Source: Scilla litardierei
Taxonomy: Eukaryota; Streptophyta; Magnoliopsida; Asparagales; Asparagaceae
Direction of reading: 5' to 3'
NCBI GenBank assembly: GCA_030789695.1
Contig: CM061142.1
Coordinates: 356,227,486-356,291,485 of the forward strand
DNA: 64,000 nucleotides
The notes under the pieces are model-generated. The model was given only the letters and a program-made list of their open reading frames with translations. It did not search any database and had not been told where the DNA came from. Shown here piece by piece: positions 11,979-24,800 of the stretch (positions are counted from its first letter, which is position 1; each line of letters starts with the position of its first letter). The translations under genes were made by a program, and so were the position numbers.

Positions 11979-12936
11979 GTACATTAATGACAAGCTTATT
12001 CTTTGGTACCAATATGAAATTCTGAATGAAGCAAAATTGTTCTTATCTTCTAGTTTCAATTGAAAGATTTGGGTGAAGCTAATGTGATTACAGGAATTAA
12101 ATTAACTAAAACACCTAATAGCATTATACTTTCACAGGAACATTATATTAAAACTTACTTAATAAATTTAGATATTATGATCATAAACTATGACCACTCC
12201 ATATGATGCTAATTTATATTTTGCTAAAAATAATGGTGATTCTATCTCTCAGACCTAATATGATCAAATTATCAATAGTTAGATATATTTAATGAACTAT
12301 ACTCGTCTCAACATTGCATATGCGATTATTAAATTGAGTTGCCACACTCAGAGTCCTAATCATGATCAGTGGAATAGTTATCAAGAGTTACGAGGTAGTT
12401 AAAAGGACATCTTGATTATTGGTTTGTTTATGGTGGCTTTCCATCAGATTGTAAGGATTTATTAATGTAAACTGGATTTGTGATTTAGATGAGAAAAAAT
12501 CCATTTATGATTATGTTTTTACACTGAGTTGAGGTGTAGTGTCTTAGAAGTCGTATAATCAAACATGTATTGCTCTGTCTACTATGAATTACAAGTTTAT
12601 TGCTTTAGAAAAGGCATGTGGTGAAGCTCAATTGTTTAAAATCTTCTTGAAGATCTTCTCCATTGTGATAAACAGGTACCATCTGTGTCTATCCATTTTG
12701 ATAGTCAAGCCCCGATTGTGAATGTTAAAAATAAAATATTCAATGGGAAGAGTAAGGATATACACATAAGGCATTCTATTATACGATAACTTTTACATAA
12801 TGGGATAATATCCCTTGATTATGTGATAACAGTGATGAATATGGCAGATTTTTTGATAAAACTACTAAATAAGACATTAGTGGAAAGTACATTGATAGAA
12901 ATGGAAATTATGCTTTTAACAAAGAGTCGAGAGTGA
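11979..12936 (+). pseudogene. Copia RT C-terminus and RNase H (downstream piece)
   Basis: Continuation of the RT fragment at 3610-3831. It has a YIND box in place of YVDD, then LKDLGEANVITGIKL, a TPYDANLY-like stretch, then RNase H motifs (CIALSTMNYKFIALEKACGEA, NGKSKDIHIRHSIIR) and the terminal NMADFLIK region. Numerous stops and small indels are present. It marks the older host element of the 3832 insertion. Confidence 0.85.
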
Positions 12937-14400
12937 TGTAAACCAATATATGTGATTTAGGAAATCATAAAGTGCGTTCATATATGTAACAAGTCACATA
13001 TCGACATGAAGATGCAATATCATATGATTAGTGATAGTCCCTTTCTATGGTATAGATAGTGCTATCGGTGATGAGAGAGGATGAGCATAAAGTTCTTAGT
13101 AGATACCATAGCCCTTTTGGGTGGTGTGCTTGATTGTCGAGCGCACTTGATGGGTCCACCTATATGAGTGTTAAAATAAGGCCGCTTCATATGTAAACTT
13201 GGACAAGTTTGCTACAGCACTTATGAAAATCCAATAAAGACACTTGGCCATAACATGCCAACATGTTTGAACAGCTTATTTTGTTGATAAGTCAATACAT
13301 GTTGTGAGTCAATGATCTACAATAAAATAAGATTGGATCATAGAAATTATAAGTTTCACCAACTTCTAAGATGACACACTTATATACCCTAAGTAATGGT
13401 TCATAGACTAAAGTCACCGCTACCACACATTATGTTATTATATTCCTTCACATGTTTTCTTTTATCCTTCACACGAGCCCAAGCAAGGGCCCAATGCAAA
13501 TCTGGTTGCCCGATCCAAAAACTTCATTAACCAGGAGTGTGCACATTATACGTGCGCATGGGGGTAAAATATTGGATATGGTCCTCACAGATGCACGCAA
13601 ATTGGGCCTTTGCATCTTTTTACAACTTTTGTTTGGGCCTGACTATTATTTTTGTAATTCCATCCTATTGTTTATAGAATACAAATAAACTGATTTGATT
13701 ATTAATGTTGGAAAACTTAGTTGACTGTGATGATTGTTGATCTTCCCAACAAGTCCTTTTTGGATTCTCAATAGATTGTTGATCTCCCCAAGTTACCTTT
13801 TAATCTTTTCAAAGCGGGCATGCATTAGCTAAACCCATAACAGCTACTTACCTCTATAATTTTATCTCATTAAAACGATACTGTGACATAGAGTTTAGTA
13901 TGTTGCAAAATTTCTGATTCTTTACAAAGCATATATTCTATCCTCTCTATTTTGTGCTTTATCCCTGAACCAGAAGAAACACTACTGCTTGATACAATTA
14001 GATAATTACGAGTGCACACTTACAGAGAGCTAGATGTCCTTCCTTAAATTCTAAAGAGTAGTCCGTTGAGCCTGCTTTTGTACCGAGATTTCTCTCCAAG
14101 AGGCGAAAATCTACCTTTAATGGCAGTGCCTAACATGCCTTGAGCACATTAAGTCCTTTTTCTTGAATTAACTTAGCCTCATCCAAATTGTTTCATTATT
14201 TTCCAAAAGTTATTTCCCCTCCAATGTGGAAATATGAAAGAGACTCGATTAATGGCCACCTTTTACTTCGTTTCTTTTCAGCAGGTAATACCAACATGGA
14301 CAGTCGAAGGATCTCTTGTTTCCACCCGGACTTGCTGGCATTTTCCAAACTATTAAGTAAAATTTGACTTGTAAACCCTGATAGCTTAGTGGTAAACAAA
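12937..14400. other. No gene seen; copia 3' untranslated/LTR remains, then intergenic DNA
   Basis: 12.94-13.7 kb follows the copia RNase H end and probably contains its 3' UTR and a decayed LTR; a GGGGGTAAAAT run near 13562 could be its polypurine tract. No LTR pair could be matched. 13.7-14.4 kb shows nothing recognisable. Confidence 0.35.
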
Positions 14401-14416
14401 CAACACTCCATGCCAC

Positions 14417-14418
14417 AA

Positions 14419-14453
<35 letters not shown>

Positions 14454-14461
14454 TGTGTGTT
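14417..14461. repeat. (CT)n(GT)n compound microsatellite
   Basis: A run of CT followed by a run of GT dinucleotides. It lies about 120 bp upstream of the GST relic start, within its presumed promoter. Confidence 0.95.
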
Positions 14462-14534
14462 CCCTCTCTGTGTTAGCAAAGAAATGAAATTTGACAGATG
14501 GTGAGTGAATTGTCTCACCCTTCTCTTGTTTTGC

Positions 14535-14542
14535 TATAAATA
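14535..14542 (+). promoter_or_regulatory. TATA box candidate of the GST relic
   Basis: TATAAATA lies 37 bp upstream of the GST start codon at 14579. The leader that this spacing would leave is very short. Confidence 0.5.
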
Positions 14543-14578
14543 AAGCCTCGCGGAAGCATATTGTCAGTAGTAGTGTCA

Positions 14579-14975
14579 ATGGTGGCAAAGGAAGAAGTGA
14601 AGCTGTTGGGGACACGGATGAGCCCACTTGTTCTCAGGATCAGGTGGGTTCTGGAAATGAAGGGAGTTGATTATGAATTCATCGAGGAAGGTCGCTTCAA
14701 CAAGAGTGATTTGCGGCTTGATTATAATACAGGGCATAAGGAGGAGGTCCCAGTACTCGTCCACTATGGAATACCTGAATCACTTGTCATCTAACTTAAG
14801 GAAGGATTTGTAGAAATGGGATAACGAAGGATTTGTGGAGATGAGAATGAGACATACACAATTGGTCATCCAATCGGGCTTTGGCTTTGAACATACATGT
14901 TCACATCCCTACATGGAAGGGCCATGGCACGGTTCTGGCCTAAATTTGGAGATGAAGAGGTAAGCCACAAGCTCT
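14579..14975 (+). pseudogene. Tau-class glutathione S-transferase, truncated relic of exon 1
   Basis: The first frame (14579-14793) reads like a tau GST thioredoxin-like N-terminus: EEVKLLG, then [10 protein letters not shown] with the active-site serine of the family, [15 protein letters not shown], and a degraded VPVLVH...ESLVI glutathione-binding segment, ending in a stop after 71 residues. After about 110 bp of disrupted text, 14911-14965 encodes GRAMARFWPKFGDEE, the family's ERAMARFW...KF motif, followed by a splice-donor-like GAG|GTAAGC. No second exon is seen before the THG1 3' end. Intact enzymes (about 220 residues) conjugate glutathione to electrophiles in the cytosol; this copy cannot. 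Confidence 0.8.
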
Positions 14976-15708
14976 TACTATATAGTCAGTTTGAGGTGTG
15001 CTTGTACAAGCCCCGTATGCAGAACATAGAAATTCACTACTCATTTCTCATGGCAATGTTAAGAGAGCAGAACATGACAAATTGAGAAGATTAATTCGCT
15101 ATCAGCATCAACAAAAACAATGGGCGGCACATTAGAAACTGACAGTACTTCAGATTTTATGCAATTCTGGCTTTGAAATGGCCTAACTGGTTTCTTGATT
15201 TACTCTACGTGTAATGTTCCCCTTCAATATGGCAAGCATTTTCCATGCAAGGGAAAGCTCGAGAGGATGCGATTGCATTGGCCATACATTAACACGATTA
15301 CTTTCAAATTACAAGCAAAGCAGTTGATTCATATCAAAACACAACAAAATAACCTTCGAACTTCAATTGGATTAGCTGTAGTCCAACCTCTCACCGTTTG
15401 TTAGGCAAGTCAAAAGGGTGCCGCCATAAACCAACCTTCTTACAAGTTACAACGATGCTACCAGGTGCTCTTCATAATCACCCGACAGAAGGGGCAAAAA
15501 AGTAGCATTCCTGATCTACATGAACTTTATAATCAGAACGTTCAGAGAATTTCATATCATAATCAGTCGTTCCTCAAAAGCATTCAGCTCGGACGACTGC
15601 ATCAAAAGCAAAGTTGCAGCTTTCAACAGGACATGCACAAAGTTGCAGCTTTCAACAGGAGATGCATCATACAAACTACTTCGATGGAGAATTATATTGT
15701 TGAGCTCA

Positions 15709-15846
15709 TTATAGTTCTTCATGCAAAATGTATGGATGTTCACTCCAAAAATTCGGACCTATTATATCAAAATGGCCCATGGTCACCTTCATTCGCTTTC
15801 TTTTGACATGATTGCCGCTCTCATCCAATTTCACTGTCTCTTCTAC
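15709..15846 (-). CDS. THG1: THG1 terminal coding exon
   Basis: Acceptor GAATAG. It encodes VEETVKLDESGNHVKRKR, MGHFDIIG and NFWSEHPYILHEEL, then TAA at 15711-15709. The 3' UTR runs towards 15.4 kb. A roughly 30-bp direct duplication (AGTTGCAGCTTTCAACAGGA twice) lies there at about 15613-15662. Confidence 0.92.
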   Translation of the reverse strand, partial: VEETVKLDESGNHVKRKRMKVTMGHFDIIGPNFWSEHPYILHEEL

Positions 15847-18800
15847 CTATTCATAAGAACTTGATGTCAACTCCAATTTCATGTGTAGTTTTGTTTGTTT
15901 GATGAAAATTGTGTGGTGTACATGTTGTTTTACCTTATCTCGGAATACACATGATCCTTTACAGAACATTGCTGGTAGCTCATCATAATTAATTTCAAAC
16001 TGCTGGGAAAGCAGCTCCTTTTTGTCTTTCGACTGAGTGCCCTGCATATCATTTGAAGTGAAACCCAATTACCTTTGAAATATTGTACCCATCACCACAT
16101 CATTTACAGTATGAACAACTAACCAAAGTGGGAACCAAAATTAGTAACAAGGATGAAACTTGCAGTTCTAAAACTAATAAGCATATAGGTCTAAACTATA
16201 TAGTGTGACATATGTACCAATTCAGTCTAGAACTAAACGTCTTTCAGATACATGCAAAATATAAAATTTCATAAAATAGAGACTCTCTATTAGTGGTTTA
16301 TTCAATATGAAGTATAGATCAAGCTTTAATTTACTTAGATGCTATAGTGGTCTCCCAGAATTTGTGGACACAAATTGACGCAACACAAACAAAGATCAAA
16401 GACAGAAAAGATGAAAATAAAATATATCAATGGTTCTAACAAGTAATGTTAAAGGGCCTACGATCCAGACCAATCTAACTAGGGGTGTTTGTACTCTAAC
16501 TAGGGGTGACAAACAGAGCGGGTCAGGTCAAGTACAGGCTTGGTCAAGTTTCACCCAATCAGTTCAATGGTTCATCCAAACCCGATCAGGATTTCATCCA
16601 GGTAAGAAAAATGAAACATTTACCCAACCTGGATGTTTCATTTTTCTGACCTGAATGAACTCTGGTGAGCTCGACGAACTCCAACTAAGTTTCAACAACG
16701 GTAAACACCTGACAACGACAATCTTGAGTCACCGGTGATGACTTGATCGATTATTATGAAAAGACCATGGAGCCTAGGAACAATGATAGCAGAAGTTGAG
16801 GTCAAAGGTAACGATGGTGGTGGTATTTGGAACTGTCGATGGCGAGACTTCCATGGTTGAACTAAGGTTGCAGTGACGAAGTTTATCAACAACGAGGATT
16901 TAGGACAGGATTTGAAGTAACAACAATGTAGGAAGCCTCCTCTATTCGTCTTGTTGAGCCAAAGAAGCATGATCTACAGATGGCACATACCACGTAATTC
17001 AAGAAAGCCAGAGCTCCAACCTATATTCAGCGATTTGTGGTATGCAACTTGTCATCGGCCTGTACATGTGAAGGACTATCGTCGTTGGAACATTTTGTGC
17101 TTGATCTGCAGCGCATCTGAGCATTCCATTAGGAATTGCCCTAGACAGGTTGACAAGACAACATCAGTACTAGTCAGCAAGATTAAACTCTACCATCTCA
17201 GCAGGAAACTTATCAGCAGAGGTCTCAAAAGCAGTCAGGCTTACATCATGACAATAGCAGCGATGCAAGCCCGCACCTCTTAGACAATGTTATCAATTAT
17301 TTAAGAATAAGTTTTTGTTATTGTTATGTTTTGTTATCAGCATCTTGTTTGGAGAAATTCCGATGGAATTTATTTAAAGGGGGTAGAATTTAATGGCCTA
17401 AACTTTTGTAACAAATTTTATGAATTTTTCCTTAAATTTTTATTTGATTCTTAAATATTTCTAAAAATTTTCTTTTCTTTTTTCTTCTCCTTTTCTTTCT
17501 TTTCTACGGCCCAAGTCCTTGAAATCCATTCTCTTTTAATTACCCATAGCTCAACACCCCCCACTTAACCTAATAAAACAAAATCTCTCCCCTCTTCACT
17601 TCTCTTCAATCGCCAACACCCCTCATTTCCCTTCACGCATATTTCGTGCCGATGTCCCTCATTTACTTCACCGACGACTTCCTCCCCCTTTCGTCTTCGG
17701 TGTCGGTCTCGTGTCTCCCTCGATCCATTTTATATCTACACATCTTCTCTTTTCAAGGGTTTCATGCGAAAAAGATTATTTTTCGTCAAAAAAATTTCTT
17801 AAATGTGTCGGCTTTCTGAGGTTTATAGTGTTTCAGAGCTTTTTTGGGCTCATATCAACTCAAAACTCTCATCTTTTCTCTTGAACGAGCAGCTGCAACC
17901 GTCGATCGGCAAGACGACATGGCTCGATCCCCTTTCCAACGAGTTTTCTGCATGGTTTAATCGATGAACGATAGATTGCAGTAATTCATTATTTTCGGAT
18001 TTAGTTTTTAGAATTTTACCTCTTGATTTGCTATATTGCATTTGAGCATGCTGGATTGATTATTGATGAGGGGTTAAACCCCCATGATTTCAAGGCCTTA
18101 CGGCCATCTTGGAGCTTGGGGCATCCTCTGTTGTTGCCCCATCCTGGTGCAGTTGTGAGCTTTGTCCGCTTGTCTTGGTCGTGATTTGAGCTTTGCCCTT
18201 TTCCTGTTATTGCAGCTCTGCATCGTCATGGCCTCCTTGTACCATATTCAGCTCAATTTTTCCCCGTGTGGCCCTCCGCCCTGCTCCACCCTTCCTGTGG
18301 TCTCTTAGCTTGCATCTGCTAGCTTCGGTCTGTTTTTGTGGGCTCTCAGTCCTATTCTGCTTCAAATGGGGCTCTCGGTCCTGTTATGTTTTTCTGTGGG
18401 CTCTGTCCCTTGGCTCCCTGTTGGTGCGGGCGTTGTCCCCCTTGTCTTTGTTGGTTGTGGGGCTTGCCCTTTACCCTTTACTTTCAATTCGTTTGTTTTA
18501 GGGAGTAACTTTAGCATGCATCATATAACTATATATGTGAGGCAAAGTCTCCCAACTTTAGCATGCATCATATAACTATAAAGGTGACCCTTGGACTTAC
18601 TGGGAGACTTTGCCTCACCTATATAGTTATATGATGCATGCTAAAGTAACTCCGTAAAATAAACGAATTGAAAGTACCACCACGGTTACATGATTAGACA
18701 AGTTATTGCTACAACATTATGACATGCAAACTCTAAAAACATTATGACAAAATGACATTAGTTACAATCCTTGAACACTTACCTTTGTTAGGTATTGGTG

Positions 18801-21800
18801 TTTTAGACCAATATTGTTTTGATGATGATCACAACATTATGTTGTTAATGACTCTCAATCTTTTAGTCTCATATTTATCAATTGAAGCATTTCATTTTGG
18901 AGACTAAATGTTGGGTGCAAGGATGGACACCCAATGGAGTATTACCAAACCTTGAAGCTTGATGAAGGGAAGCTCATCAAGAAGTGCCAAAACTTGAAAG
19001 ATGATGGGGAGATCAAGCCTACTCAAACTTGAAAACTTATACTCTAGGAGAAGCAATTGTAATCCATGTAATACTTTGAGTCTAGGAATTTGTAATGACT
19101 GGATAGATGGTCATACTCATTCATACGTTTGCATTAACCATGTTAGTGAACCTTAGGATCTTCATAGAATCCAACCCAATAGATTCCACATGCCATGAAC
19201 TCCTATTGGAATCTCTGTTCTTCCAACAGGCGACTCACTGAAAGCAGGACAAGCGACTAGTGATCACCAAGCGACTGGTGTGCATAGCTCAAGTCAATAT
19301 TTCTTGACTCTTTTCTTGAGCTTTTGGTACATGAGACTGAAGTTCATTTGACATGCGCATGCCCACCATCAAGCGCCTAACGATTGTTCAGAATTCGCAT
19401 GTGTCAAAGTGTGTAACTTGTCTATTCCGTGCTTCACTCCATCTTGTGTGTCGTCAATCGACTGATGTAGAGTTTACAATCGTTTGTCGACCATCAGGCA
19501 CCTGGACTTTGTTCATCAGTCATCTGAATGCACAAGTGCAAAAGTTGACATTTCTCCTCCTTTCCGTCTCATGTGATAGTCACCTGACAAAGTCTTTACA
19601 GGCGCCCGTAGTCTTTTACAATCGCATGTCCTGACTCAGATTATAGCCGTTGGAATTAAATCTAACAGTTAGTCAGTCGCATGTCCGCTCTTATACAGGC
19701 ACCTGTCCGAGCCGTAAATTGCCAAAATCTAGCCGTTGCAGAATTCTCTCTTTAGGCTTTTTGCTTGGTTTTATGGGGGTTTTGTGGCTTCCTATATATA
19801 GGAGTGAGCTTAGTTCCTTTAGGACTCTTGGAACACTTGGTTATCATTGAACATCTTAAGGAATGAATAAGCCACTCCTACTTCTCTCATTCCTCTTTAG
19901 AGCTCTAATCATCTTCATGCATTGAACCTAGCTCTAGGGAAATCCTATAAGTGCAATCAAGCTCATCTCAACACTTGGAGATCCTCTTCCATGCCTTGCA
20001 TTCATATTGAGTAAGTTCATCTCATCAAGTCATATATAAGAATCTATTTGTTTCATTTGTTTCTTGAAATCCTAACTTTCTTTGTGAGAGTTTAACCCGT
20101 GTGTATGGTTGGTTGTGTACTCTCTTCGTGAGTTAGGTTCTCTCTTTGTGAGAGTTCAAATCCCTTGTATATGGTATCCCTTGTGTGGGATTATATTCAG
20201 TACCTTGTGTAGGATCATAGTGAATATTTGGTGTGGCTAGATGTACCCAATTTGGAAAACCAGTGTAAAATCTTGTGCGTTTGGGTTTGCTTGATTATGT
20301 TTTTAAAATTCCTCTTACACTTATAATTCCGTATTTGTAAGTTTAATTTTTAATTACACGATTATTACCATTACTCTATCACCCCCCTCTCTAGAGTGTT
20401 TGTTATTAGTATTGCAAAGTACATACGATCCTTACAACCTTGACACTGAAACTATATATCGTATGTTAGTATTTGTATATATTTCATTTATATAGTTCCC
20501 ATTACAATATAACATTACATTGAAATGCTCTTACTACATGGTTCACAACATGTTAACATCCTGATAGTAATTGACAATGACAAGAAACATGATCCTTTTA
20601 CGTAATATGATTACAATGGGTATTATACAATGATCACTTGCTTTGGATATTGTATATGAATATTATAAGTTGATGCATGCTCTTGATATTGTATCCGTTT
20701 TTGTGATGTATTACACACCAGTACATGCTCTTGATATTGTATTTGTTCACTAATTATTGTACATTGATTGCAGATTCTGGATATTGTACTTGTTTATGAT
20801 TGGAAACTAAGTGCTACATGGACAAAGTGCCACAAGACACAGGGGACCACCTCTTAGATCCATAGGAGCCACCTCTAGAATCTTTCTCCTGGTTATATTG
20901 ACATTAGGAACTACTGAATAATTGATTGTTAAACATCACACTTGGCACTACGTGCATGCATTGTACTTAGTACATAGATTCACTATGGTTATGGAGAAAC
21001 TCAGTCTCATAGGGTGCAGAAGCGATGATAGATTTACATGTATCCAATTTTCCACTTTCCTTTATGGAAGTGGGGTTATTACTATATCCAAAATTCCTCT
21101 TTTTTAGGAAGAGGGATGCTACTACATGTATCTAATTTTCCACTTTTCTTTATATAAGTGGGGTATTGCTACTGTATCCATTTTTCTGATATTCACACTG
21201 GTAGCGGTGTTATATATCAGGACCTGTATTCCTGTATGAGTTGCCCATTGTATCCTTAGACATGAGTCACATCACTAGTATGTGTGTATCACAGTCTAGC
21301 ATATAAGATAATGCTTGGAAGATGTTGCATATCATGTTTTGTCTTGCTTGACATAACTATCATGTTGGTTGATCGTAGCTTTGATTATTGTCATGTTTGT
21401 TTGCTAGTGCGATACTACTATACCTCTTGGCATGGTCTGTTTGCCAATTTGGCACTATTACCTTATTGTTTATTATCACTATTCATTTATAACATGCATG
21501 TCATTTAGTATTGTCGCCGCTGCTTTACAATTCCTTACTGCTTTATTTTTAGTCATATTTTTACATACAGCTTTAACATCTAAATACTTAAATTATTGTA
21601 ATCTACTTTTAATCCAACGGTTTTATTATTTTGATGATTCCGTTAGGTGCCGATAAGGAGTTTAGGGAAACCCAATCTACAAGGAAACCGAGTTTGATGT
21701 GCATGACATTGAATTTTGAGTATCAGGTCCTTAGTGGACTAGTTGCAGTTGTTTTCATGTTTATGAATAATCAATAACTTTGTATTGTATCCAGACATTA

Positions 21801-24800
21801 AACTCATGTTGAAGGAGAAAAATACATACAAGTATATTATTACATTTCTATTAGCTATATTTTTTCACGAGTAACTAGCAGGACATGCTCTGTATGTAAA
21901 TAGTAGTCGCATTTCCTGAGAAGCAGGGTGTAACAGTAAGGGTTGTAAATGACTGAACAAAGGTTTGTGTGAGTTAAGGTTCAAGTGAGGGGGAAGGGGA
22001 GGAATGGGGAAGGGGAGGAATGAACAATAATGATTTTAATTTTTTTAATATTTTAATGTTTTGAAATAGAAAATTTCAAAAAAATAATATAGAAAATTGC
22101 AGGTAAATGATAAGTAAGATGAACATTGACTTTTGGGATATTTGGGGATTTTTTATAGATGGGAAAATCAAAATTGCAAAATCTACAGAAAATTGGGTAC
22201 AACCCATGAAAATGACCAAAAAAATCATTGAAAAAATTGGACAATGGTTTGCTCTCGTACCAACTTGACGTAGCATAAACAAAGAACAAAGAGAGGAAAG
22301 AGAAATATAAAATAGATCTATGATTCTAACAAAGATAATGAATGTTAAAATGCTTCACAACCAGTTCAATCCTCTGCCAACTCTAACTCTTTACAAGCAA
22401 GAGGTTTAAAGATAAAAAAATCTAGAGTTCATCAAAAACATTAGAATTTCAGGAAACACTCAACTCTTCATAACTCTGTTCCTTCTAAAAAAATTGTCCT
22501 TCCTAGAAAGATACAAGACGTGTTTAAAAAGATTTCCTATGTACACAACACATGCCATAAAAGAAAAGCATACTAAAATTAAACAAGTGCACATCATGTG
22601 CCATAACAAAAATCAATAAGATCCTAATAAATAAACAATAATAATCTTAACACTAATTTCTGTATAGAATTGCAGTGAAGTTTTTGGGTTAGTAAGTATG
22701 TAGGTTTTTATTTGACATTACTTTTTGCATTATGAGGAGTTTGAACGTGCAAAATAAAACAGACACAAAAACCTAAGTGATAAAATATGAAGGCTTCAGA
22801 AGAAGGAAACAAGTTTTATTACTTCAATCTTATCCCTCCCGGTTACCGAAAATGTTGGTACCACCCATCATTGTCTACCCATCAAAAGATTTCTACGTAT
22901 CAAATTTTTTATCAACTAAGGCTTAAAAACATATAAATCAACCGATTCTACTGTTTCTTTAATTAATTGATTTTAAGTTTCCTGAGAAATTACCAACATT
23001 AAGATAGCTTGATCAATGCTTGGAAGGTAACAAATAAATTCAAATTCTCATACACACAGGTTTATTGATACATTGATCAAGGTGCTGATTATCAATTTGA
23101 GAATTCCTAGATAACAAGAAGAATTTTAGCCCAATTCTTATAATATTATAAAATTATCTATTATACAAGTGAGTGATGCTTTTGAATGGATTGTTGACTA
23201 GGACAAAAAGATAGGTAGAAAGACGGCTTAGAGAGAACCCCTGAAACCCAAAAAATTTCGAGGAAATTATTTGGAGAAAGCTAAATACAAAGGGAACTAA
23301 AGTTTGAGTGAACTAAAATTGTAAATTTTAGAGAAAACTAAATACAAAGGGAACTAAATTTTAGGGGTAACTAAATTTTTTGGATGGACCAAAATTTTAA
23401 TTTAAAATTTTAATTAAAATTTTGGGGGAAATAAATATGGAAGAAACTTAAATTTTAACTTTTGAGAGGATTAAATCAAGATGAACCTAAAATTTTTAGT
23501 GGGAACTAAATTCTCTGAAAAACTAAATTTTAGTGTGAATGTGATTAATGTTGTAAGCAAGGTTGATGTGTTATGAGCAGGCTTTTGTAGGCCCATTAAT
23601 GTATTGGGTATCCACCCATTATGTAACTCTAATTCTATAAATACAAGGCTACGGGGTTCCGTAGCCGCCAAGCTTATAACACGTTATCAGCACGCTCACA
23701 GCCGAGCCGAACCTTTGCCAACGGACGAATCGCGACGCGAAAGGGCTTCCTTTACCAAACGTCGCTAGATCCGGCGGGTAGGATCTAGAGGTAATTTTCA
23801 TCCCCTAGATCTAAAACTCTATGCGGATATGATTAGATCTATATCTGTTTAATTAGATCTAAATTTTTTTATCTTAGATCTATCTGATTAGATCAATGTT
23901 TGCTTAAATTAGATGGATTTTTTTTATCTCAGATCTATATGCAAAATCAACTTTTGAATTATAACTCGACGTTTTTATCACTAAAAATCAAATTTTTACA
24001 ATTAAAAACGCTGATTTGAAGACTAAAAATAGTTTTTTATATAAAAAATCCTGTTTTTATGATCTTTCCCAATTTTTCAAACCCTAAATGGGATTCTTCT
24101 TCGCCACGCGGCCGGCAGCCACGCGCGTACACGAAACCCCCCTTGCGATCTTCAACGCCGCCTGAAGCGGCGACGTGGCGCTGCCGCTTCGGGCGGTAGC
24201 GCCTGCTGTCGCCCCGGGAGGCAGCCGGCCGGCGTTACCGCTCGGGCCGCGCGCCAGGCGGGCCGCGCGTCAAGCGTGGCCACAGGCGGAGAGCCATGCG
24301 TCAGGCGCGACAGCGCTTCGCGCGCGCGCGGAGGACGCCAAGTCCTCTGCATTCATGGATTTCGGAGCAAAAATTCGATTTTTATTGTAAAAATACAATT
24401 TTTAATTTTTGAATCAACTTTTTTCCAGTAAAAATATGATTTTTAGCATGAAACAGTTGATTTTTCATCCAAAAATGATGTAAAAACTCTTTTTTGAAAA
24501 GAGATTAAAATAAAAAATGTGATTTTTCATTCATATCTAAGTAAAAGAGATAGATCTAATTAAAGAAAATCACAGATCCATTATCATGCGCATGAAAAAT
24601 TTAGATCTAGGGGATAAATGTTACCTCAAGATCCTAAACTCGCCGGATCTAGCGACGTTCGGTGAAGAGCTTCCTTCACCAAACGTCGCTAGATCCGGAG
24701 GGTAGGATCTAGAGGTAATTTTCACCCCTAGATCTAAGCTTTATGCGCAAATAATTAGATCCATGTTAGTTTAATTAGATCTAGATTTTTACCTTAGATC

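Larger units (their letters stand above)
17389..21935 (+). repeat. Gypsy 3' LTR split by two insertions
   Basis: The LTR begins with a mutated TGTAATGGCC (here TTTAATGGCC) right after the purine tract and ends AGCAGGGTGTAACA at 21935. After removing the foldback at 18479-18676 and the solo LTR with one ACCTT at 18781-20436, about 2.7 kb remain, similar in size to the 2.9-kb LTR at 59821. The open frames within it at 17850-18575 are not recognisable proteins. Confidence 0.6.

Noticed and set aside
14196..14627. 143-codon minus-strand frame
   Set aside because: Runs through the CT/GT microsatellite and is antisense to the GST start.
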